Below, in pieces: positions 21,528 through 25,477 of a DNA stretch of 25,477 nucleotides (its first letter is position 1; every line of letters starts with the position of its first letter). The notes beneath the pieces were generated by a model. That model did no database searches. It worked only from the letters and a program-made list of their open reading frames with translations, and was not told where the DNA came from. A program made the position numbers and the translations under genes. The DNA comes from VFZS01 sp964353255 (GTDB lineage Bacteria > Acidobacteriota > Terriglobia > Bryobacterales > Bryobacteraceae). Where the stretch lies: contig CAYGVJ010000074.1 of assembly GCA_964353255.1 (NCBI GenBank), positions 1 through 25,477 on the forward strand, read 5' to 3'.

Positions 21528-22901
21528 CTAACGAGCCACCGGCACTCTCCCGCTGCGAGCAACGCCGAGAGCGTTGGTGATTTCGACTTCCAGTTCAGCG
21601 ATGGAAGCGGCGTCGCCGGTCACCGGGAACGCGGCGCGCAGCTCGAAGATGCCTCCCACGCTGGAGGTCTCGAAGTAGCGCCGGAACTCGCCCGCGGCGT
21701 CTACGACTATCCGTCCCGGCGCCACCGCGCCGCCGGCTCGGTCAAAGAAGGTGAAGACGATTTGCGTGGTGGAACGCGAGTTGTCGAAGCCGGCCACGCG
21801 CACCTCGATGGCGCCCGTCCCGCGTGTGGCCCGCACAGAGTCAATGACCACCGGGAGGGGCGCCATCGCCACGGTGGCCGCGGCGGTCTGCTCGCCCAAT
21901 TCCACGGTGAAGACGATCGAGCCCGCCGTGGTGCCGGTCTGGAAATAGATTTCGGGCCGCCCGCCGAAATCCGCCGCCTCCGCGCCGCGCTTCACGACGA
22001 AGGTGGCCGCGCGCTTGCTGTTGTGGAGGAACTCAATCGCCGGGTCGTCTGGCACGCCGGGCACGGCGGAACGGAACTCCATGCGAACCTGGCCGGCGCC
22101 ATCCAGGGGGGATGGGGACGCCAGGCGAACGGCCAGCCTGGCCTGCTGGCCGCTGCTGGCCGGCGCGGGCTGGAAGACGATTTCGGGCTTGGGGAAAGGG
22201 GGATCCAATCCAACGCCGCGCAGACGAAACGTTCGCCGGTTGATCTCCAGCGCGCCTGCCTGGACGCCGCTGGTAAGAGGTTCGAAGACAACCTCGAAGG
22301 AGGCTGTCTTGCCGGGAGCCAGCGTAACGGGCGAGGTGATCCCGGCCGGGCCGCGGAAAGCCGCTCCGGTGACGCCGACCGCGAGGCTCAGTTCGGCAGC
22401 GCTCCGGTTCTCCAGGATGAACCGCCGCACCTGGCTCGAACCTTCTTCGACGCTCCCAAAGTCCACGCTGCTCGAAGGACCCAGCACCGATCGGACGCCC
22501 TCGAGCTCCAGCCAAACCACCGGGGCGGGCAGAGCCACCGCGCGGAGCAGGACCGTGAGGTTGTTCACAGTGAGGACTGCGCTGTAGGCGCCTGCCGAGG
22601 CGGGTTCAAAGCGGACGGCGAAGTCGAAGACCGCGCCCGGCGAGAGCGTCAAAGGCGTCGAAGCGGCGCGCGCAAGCGCAAACCCGACGCCGGCCGCCGA
22701 GAGCGTCTCCAGGCGGGCGGGAAACGGATCTGGATTCCGTACCCGGAGGACTGCCTCGAGGGCATCCCCGGCGTCGATGGCGCCAAGATCGAGTGCTCCC
22801 ACGACCGGGCGCTCCACCTGGCCCTCCACCAGGAAGAGTTGCAACTGCGCCAGAAGCGCGGCAGGCGCCAGCAGTGCGAAGATCAGCCAGCGGGCCCTCA
22901 T
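21528..22901 (-). CDS. exported beta-sandwich protein (ASH / choice-of-anchor-like)
   Basis: 457 residues. Signal peptide MRARWLIFALLAPAALLAQL (about 1-20). At least two immunoglobulin-like beta domains of the ASH/choice-of-anchor D type: LDLGAIDAGDALEAVLRVRN, TLSPGAVFDFAVRFEPASAG and again VDFGSVEEGSSQVRRFILEN, TLAPGKTASFEVVFEPLTSG. A third beta region (about 255-457) ends ELEVEITNALGVARSGRVPV. Likely periplasmic or surface adhesion/structural protein. ATG 22901 overlaps the stop of the upstream lipoprotein gene (ATGA); the frame is open 33 codons further upstream but only this start yields the signal peptide. Confidence 0.85.
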   Translation of the reverse strand: MRARWLIFALLAPAALLAQLQLFLVEGQVERPVVGALDLGAIDAGDALEAVLRVRNPDPFPARLETLSAAGVGFALARAASTPLTLSPGAVFDFAVRFEPASAGAYSAVLTVNNLTVLLRAVALPAPVVWLELEGVRSVLGPSSSVDFGSVEEGSSQVRRFILENRSAAELSLAVGVTGAAFRGPAGITSPVTLAPGKTASFEVVFEPLTSGVQAGALEINRRTFRLRGVGLDPPFPKPEIVFQPAPASSGQQARLAVRLASPSPLDGAGQVRMEFRSAVPGVPDDPAIEFLHNSKRAATFVVKRGAEAADFGGRPEIYFQTGTTAGSIVFTVELGEQTAAATVAMAPLPVVIDSVRATRGTGAIEVRVAGFDNSRSTTQIVFTFFDRAGGAVAPGRIVVDAAGEFRRYFETSSVGGIFELRAAFPVTGDAASIAELEVEITNALGVARSGRVPVAR

Positions 22902-23689
22902 TGCGGCGCCTCGGGGAGACCGTAGAGTTCGTCCCGGCGCTCCAGTAGCCGCACAGCCAGGCTCCCGGCCCCGCGCGAGAGTCTCAGGCGAATCCAACCC
23001 TCCCGCATCAGCTCGACTTGTGTGAGGGGCGCCGGCAGGGAAGCGCGCCGTTGGGTTCCGTTGGGTGCTTGAACGACCAGATCCTCACCCGCGCCCCACA
23101 CAATCGCGCCATCCCGAAGCACCAGGACAGGCGCCACAGCCCCCGCGAGCTCGCGGTCCTCTCGGAGGTGGCCGCCGCTGAGAGAGACTTTCAGCCACCG
23201 CAGTCCGCTCGCTGTGCGCACCACCACCGCGGCCTCGTCTTGGCCAGTCAATGTCACGGCCAGTACGTCTTCGCCCCAGGCCCCTAGGTCCAGCGCCAGC
23301 GGGCGCAACTCGTCACCAGTGGCCAGGTACGACTGCGATGTCAGTGGGAAGTAGACCACCCAGGAGCGGGGCTCTTGCCCGAAGCCGAACAGGGCGTCTC
23401 CAGCGGGCGCCGGCCAGCGCCGGATGGTGCGTCCCTCTCCGTCGAGCCGCTCCAGGGCGTCCGCGGTTTTCACCAGGATGAGATCTTCCGAGCAGCCGAC
23501 GGAGAGAACCTCCGAGCGGACGGGGGCGCTCAGGATGAAGCTGCCCGGGAGGCCCAGGATGTAACGCAAATGACCGGTTTCATCGCGTGAGCATCCGGCC
23601 AAAGGGGAAGACACAGGCAAGAATGCCTGTGCCACCAACACAGGCAAGAATGCCTGTGCTACTAACACAAGCAGGAATGCCTGGGCCAC
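22898..23689 (-). CDS. predicted lipoprotein whose N-terminus is encoded by the 27-bp repeat array; beta-propeller-like
   Basis: 263 residues from GTG 23689. Residues 1-27 are three copies of a 9-residue unit (VAQAFLPVL and variants) translated from the tandem repeat, followed by SSPLAGC, a consensus lipobox with Cys33. The start has GGAGG exactly 6 nt upstream, inside the previous gene, whose TGA directly abuts the GTG. After Cys33 the protein is beta-rich with regularly spaced hydrophobic strands (HLRYILGLPGSFILSAPV, GCSEDLILVKTADALERLDG, RSWVVYFPLT, VRTASGLRWLKVSLSGG), like a beta-propeller. The N-region has no Lys/Arg, so export efficiency is uncertain. Likely outer-membrane or periplasmic lipoprotein. 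Confidence 0.8.
   Translation of the reverse strand: MAQAFLLVLVAQAFLPVLVAQAFLPVSSPLAGCSRDETGHLRYILGLPGSFILSAPVRSEVLSVGCSEDLILVKTADALERLDGEGRTIRRWPAPAGDALFGFGQEPRSWVVYFPLTSQSYLATGDELRPLALDLGAWGEDVLAVTLTGQDEAAVVVRTASGLRWLKVSLSGGHLREDRELAGAVAPVLVLRDGAIVWGAGEDLVVQAPNGTQRRASLPAPLTQVELMREGWIRLRLSRGAGSLAVRLLERRDELYGLPEAPQ
23612..23688. repeat. 27-bp palindromic tandem repeat, copies D, E and F, inside a coding region
   Basis: Copy D stem 23612-23619/23624-23631, copy E 23639-23646/23651-23658, copy F degenerate (CACAAGCA / TGCCTGGG) 23666-23685. Starts are 27 nt apart throughout. D and E have loop AGAA, F has GGAA. The period of 27 is 9 codons, so the minus-strand reading frame is unbroken. Confidence 0.9.
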
Positions 23690-24301
23690 TCAAGGCCTCC
23701 CGAGGCTGATCACCGGCGGCCCCACTCGTGGCGGCTCCGGTCCCGAAGCGGGTTCGCGGCGCGGCCCCGACGCCCAGCCCGTGCTGAAGCCGACCCCGGC
23801 GGCGCCGGCCGCTACCAGCCCTAGCATGATCCACTTCTTGCTCCGTTTCGGCGGCGTCCGCAAGCTTGCACGCGGCTGGTCCCCAGGGGAACCGTCCGCC
23901 CCGTTGCCGCCAGCCGACAGGTACAGCGGGACCACGGTACCCGCGCGCGACTGCTCTTTGACCGCCACCACCCGGATCCGCACCGGTCCCGGGACCCGGT
24001 TCCAGCGCACTGTGGGCAGCCACGCCACGCCGTCCTCGCCGGCCGCAACGATCTCAGTAGCCAGGCCGCTCAAGAACACCCCGCTCGGCCCGTCCTCCGC
24101 CAGCCGGAAACTCACCAAAGCACCCGGGACCGGCTTCCCCAAGTCGTCAGTGATCTTCACCGCCAGGCCGCGCGTCATGCGAGCTCCGGCCGCAATGACC
24201 GCCCCTTCCCCTTCGATCACCTGGATCTGAAGGATGGTGCCGCCGGCCAGCAGGCAGGCTGGCAGCAGAGATACCACCACGCCCTTGGCGAAGGCAGTCA
24301 T
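23690..24301 (-). CDS. exported Ig-like (Big-1-type) domain protein with C-terminal anchor helix
   Basis: 203 residues. Signal peptide MTAFAKGVVVSLLPACLLAG (about 1-21). One beta-sandwich at about 22-120: QIQVIEGEGAVIAAGARMTR, GLAVKITDDLGKPVPGALVS, FRLAEDGPSG, DGVAWLPTVRWNRVPGPVRI. This is the order of bacterial Ig-like Big-1 domains (intimin/invasin type: 'VxVxDxxGxPVxGxxVxFxL'). A basic linker RTPPKRSKKW leads into a C-terminal helix (about 158-175) and a Pro/Gly-rich tail. It probably sits in the envelope. It is the first gene of the set 24301 to 20549: it abuts the lipoprotein gene, and its last codons carry that gene's Shine-Dalgarno. Confidence 0.8.
   Translation of the reverse strand: MTAFAKGVVVSLLPACLLAGGTILQIQVIEGEGAVIAAGARMTRGLAVKITDDLGKPVPGALVSFRLAEDGPSGVFLSGLATEIVAAGEDGVAWLPTVRWNRVPGPVRIRVVAVKEQSRAGTVVPLYLSAGGNGADGSPGDQPRASLRTPPKRSKKWIMLGLVAAGAAGVGFSTGWASGPRREPASGPEPPRVGPPVISLGRP
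23696..23700 (-). promoter_or_regulatory. Shine-Dalgarno (GGAGG) deciding the repeat-derived start
   Basis: On the minus strand GGAGG is followed by 6 nt and then the GTG at 23689. It lies within the last codons of the Ig-like gene, so translation of the two genes is coupled and the repeat array is indeed read. Confidence 0.6.
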
Positions 24302-24370
24302 AGGTCCCAGGTTTCCCTTAAAGGAAATAGTCGGTTTGGGCGGGCAGGGTTCTCCGGCTTTGTAGGGACG

Positions 24371-25396
24371 TCACCGCACCCGTCGCCGCCTGCGGGGGAT
24401 GGAAAGCAGGACTTCGAAGTCACGGAGTTGGATGATCACGTCCCTGCCAGTGGCCTGTCTCACGAGTTTGATGATGCGGGGAATTCCGCTGCCGGCCCGG
24501 GTCACCAGACCGGCGTCCGAAAGCCGCGCATAGATGTGCGGGTTCCGGACCACATGCGCGCCCGCTCGCATGGCCTCTTCATCGACCGTGTTGGGGGCCT
24601 TGCCTGGCGTGTGAATCTCGATTCTGTCGTCAAAGACGAACAGCCTGACCGGCCCGTGTACGGTGTAGTCCCGATGTGCGACCGCGTTGACTATCGCCTC
24701 TCGCAGGACCTCATCCGGGAGTTCGGGCTGGGGTTCGGGCTCCAGAGCCCGGATCCTGTGCGGAACAGCCAAGTGAAGGCGGACAAAGCGCACAGCCTGA
24801 TCGATGACGTCAAGCAGGCGCCCTCCCAGGTCCTTTCGATCCGAGGGTTCGTTGGCGACATCCCTGCCAGGAATGCGCGCCGCGTTGACCTGGGCATAGG
24901 GCAGGTGCGCCTGTGGATCCCGCCCGAAAAGCACGATGCCCGCTACAGTAGGGTGATCGCCCTTCGCCAGACGCCAACTGCGGAACAATCGCTCCGGTGC
25001 GATTTCGAGGAGCGCCTGGTTTTGGGCGGTTTGCTCGAGGAACTGCCGCACGGCGTCGAGGGAAATCTCCTCGACGCCCAGCCGCGCGAGTGCGGTCTCA
25101 TCGTAGTAGAGGCTTTCGGAGGCCTGGAAAAGACGGAGCAGCTCCTCGCGGGACGCCTGGCGCCGCCCAGAGCTCGTCCGAGTGAAGTAGACCCCCCGGT
25201 TCGTCTTGTACGGGCGTTGTTCCCCCTTGGTGACGTTGACCACCAGGACCGCCTTGGCCCCGCGCCGGACCAGCTCTTCGGTAACCGTCACAGGCGGCAC
25301 GCAGTTGTTGACCGCCACGTTGTCCACGTACTGGCGGACCTTGTCGGGTTCCACGACGCCGACAACCCGGTGGTCCTGGGAGACACCTAGTATCAA
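24371..25396 (-). CDS. AlbA_2 / Schlafen-type ATP-binding regulator, 5' end unresolved
   Basis: 341 residues from TTG 25396; in-frame coding continues upstream to about 25450 with KWDGTLVAFANADGGQLILG, the typical AlbA_2 core (AFANxxGGxLxxGV), and then meets an in-frame TAA (25451-25453). The C-terminal half has the HATPase_c_4-type segment LPDEVLREAIVNAVAHRDYT, DRIEIHTPGKAPNTVDEEAM, NPHIYARLSDAGLVTRAGSG. Such proteins are putative transcriptional regulators or ATP-dependent helicase-like factors, often in accessory regions. The N-terminal part of AlbA_2, including the usual E-F-K motif, is missing, and no good start exists in frame, so the gene may be truncated or frameshifted at the window edge. 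Confidence 0.72.
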   Translation of the reverse strand: MILGVSQDHRVVGVVEPDKVRQYVDNVAVNNCVPPVTVTEELVRRGAKAVLVVNVTKGEQRPYKTNRGVYFTRTSSGRRQASREELLRLFQASESLYYDETALARLGVEEISLDAVRQFLEQTAQNQALLEIAPERLFRSWRLAKGDHPTVAGIVLFGRDPQAHLPYAQVNAARIPGRDVANEPSDRKDLGGRLLDVIDQAVRFVRLHLAVPHRIRALEPEPQPELPDEVLREAIVNAVAHRDYTVHGPVRLFVFDDRIEIHTPGKAPNTVDEEAMRAGAHVVRNPHIYARLSDAGLVTRAGSGIPRIIKLVRQATGRDVIIQLRDFEVLLSIPRRRRRVR

Positions 25397-25477
25397 CTGG
25401 CCACCGTCCGCGTTGGCGAAGGCAACTAGTGTGCCGTCCCATTTAATTCTTTACAGCGGCGTACCTTGTCGAGGATA

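Noticed and set aside
21500..21560. TPP riboswitch before thiD
   Set aside because: The preceding gene ends 16 nt upstream, leaving no room, and no THI-box-like sequence is seen.
21762..22925. 387-codon plus-strand ORF
   Set aside because: It is antisense to the exported beta-sandwich protein; composition is Arg/Gly/Ala-rich with no recognisable motif, typical of a high-GC shadow.
20502..23688. Tandem palindromic repeats as a CRISPR array
   Set aside because: Repeats are contiguous 27-bp units with nearly constant spacer sequence, only two to three copies each, and no cas genes; variable spacers are absent.
24428..25390. 320-codon plus-strand ORF
   Set aside because: Antisense to the AlbA_2/HATPase gene, which has clear motifs; shadow.

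Overview
The window is a 25.5 kb stretch of GC-rich, densely packed chromosome with no rRNA, tRNA, prophage, insertion sequence or CRISPR array that I can see. Gene content (housekeeping enzymes, ECF sigma factor, Tat/Sec-exported proteins, OmpA-type protein, toxin-antitoxin pairs) fits a free-living, diderm, soil-type bacterium. The overall style and the small palindromic repeats that translate as 'AQAFLPV' suggest Acidobacteriota (Bryobacterales/Solibacter-like). That placement is inference from memory of such genomes, not a proof.

Layout. 1-1,274: a small conserved-looking protein, the broken tail of a thioredoxin reductase, a DoxX membrane protein, and a 58-codon ORF that looks like an oxidoreductase gene with its middle deleted. 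1,291-6,241 (+): a tightly spaced run of a HAMP/SpoIIE-type PP2C phosphatase, a K+ channel with RCK domains, bifunctional NAD(P)HX epimerase/dehydratase (nnrE-nnrD) and tsaE. 6,225-6,843 (-): an AF2212-like antitoxin and PIN toxin pair. 7,028-8,629 (+): an ECF sigma factor with two membrane proteins of unknown role. 8,664-10,789 (+): a DRE-TIM acyltransferase (homocitrate/isopropylmalate-synthase-like) coupled to a phosphate butyryl/acetyltransferase-like protein. 10,856-11,487 (+): a VapBC-type pair. 11,501-14,323: an exported Ntn-hydrolase asparaginase (-), a small exported protein and aroA (+). 14,378-17,510 (-): OmpA-family protein and a large APC permease. 17,557-18,891 (+): a CCA-adding/poly(A) polymerase family enzyme. 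19,149-20,264 (-): a visibly less GC-rich three-gene block with a HEPN gene killed by one stop codon and two unrecognised proteins. 20,549-24,301 (-): an operon-like series of three exported beta-rich proteins, thiD and a 45-aa membrane peptide. 24,371-end (-): an AlbA_2/Schlafen-type ATP-binding regulator whose 5' end is not intact as read here.

The most interesting items are: (1) a 27-bp palindromic tandem repeat that occurs at three places, and at 23,612-23,689 forms the translated N-terminus (a signal-peptide-like 9-residue repeat ending in a lipobox) of a lipoprotein; (2) the HEPN gene with a TGA at a position where CGA would give an R-x4-H motif, translationally coupled to an unknown partner; (3) the internally deleted oxidoreductase that retains promoter, start and reading frame; (4) a 45-aa single-pass membrane peptide whose stop codon is supplied by a repeat copy.

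All protein assignments come from reading motifs by eye; no database search was run. No gene-free interval exceeds about 300 bases.
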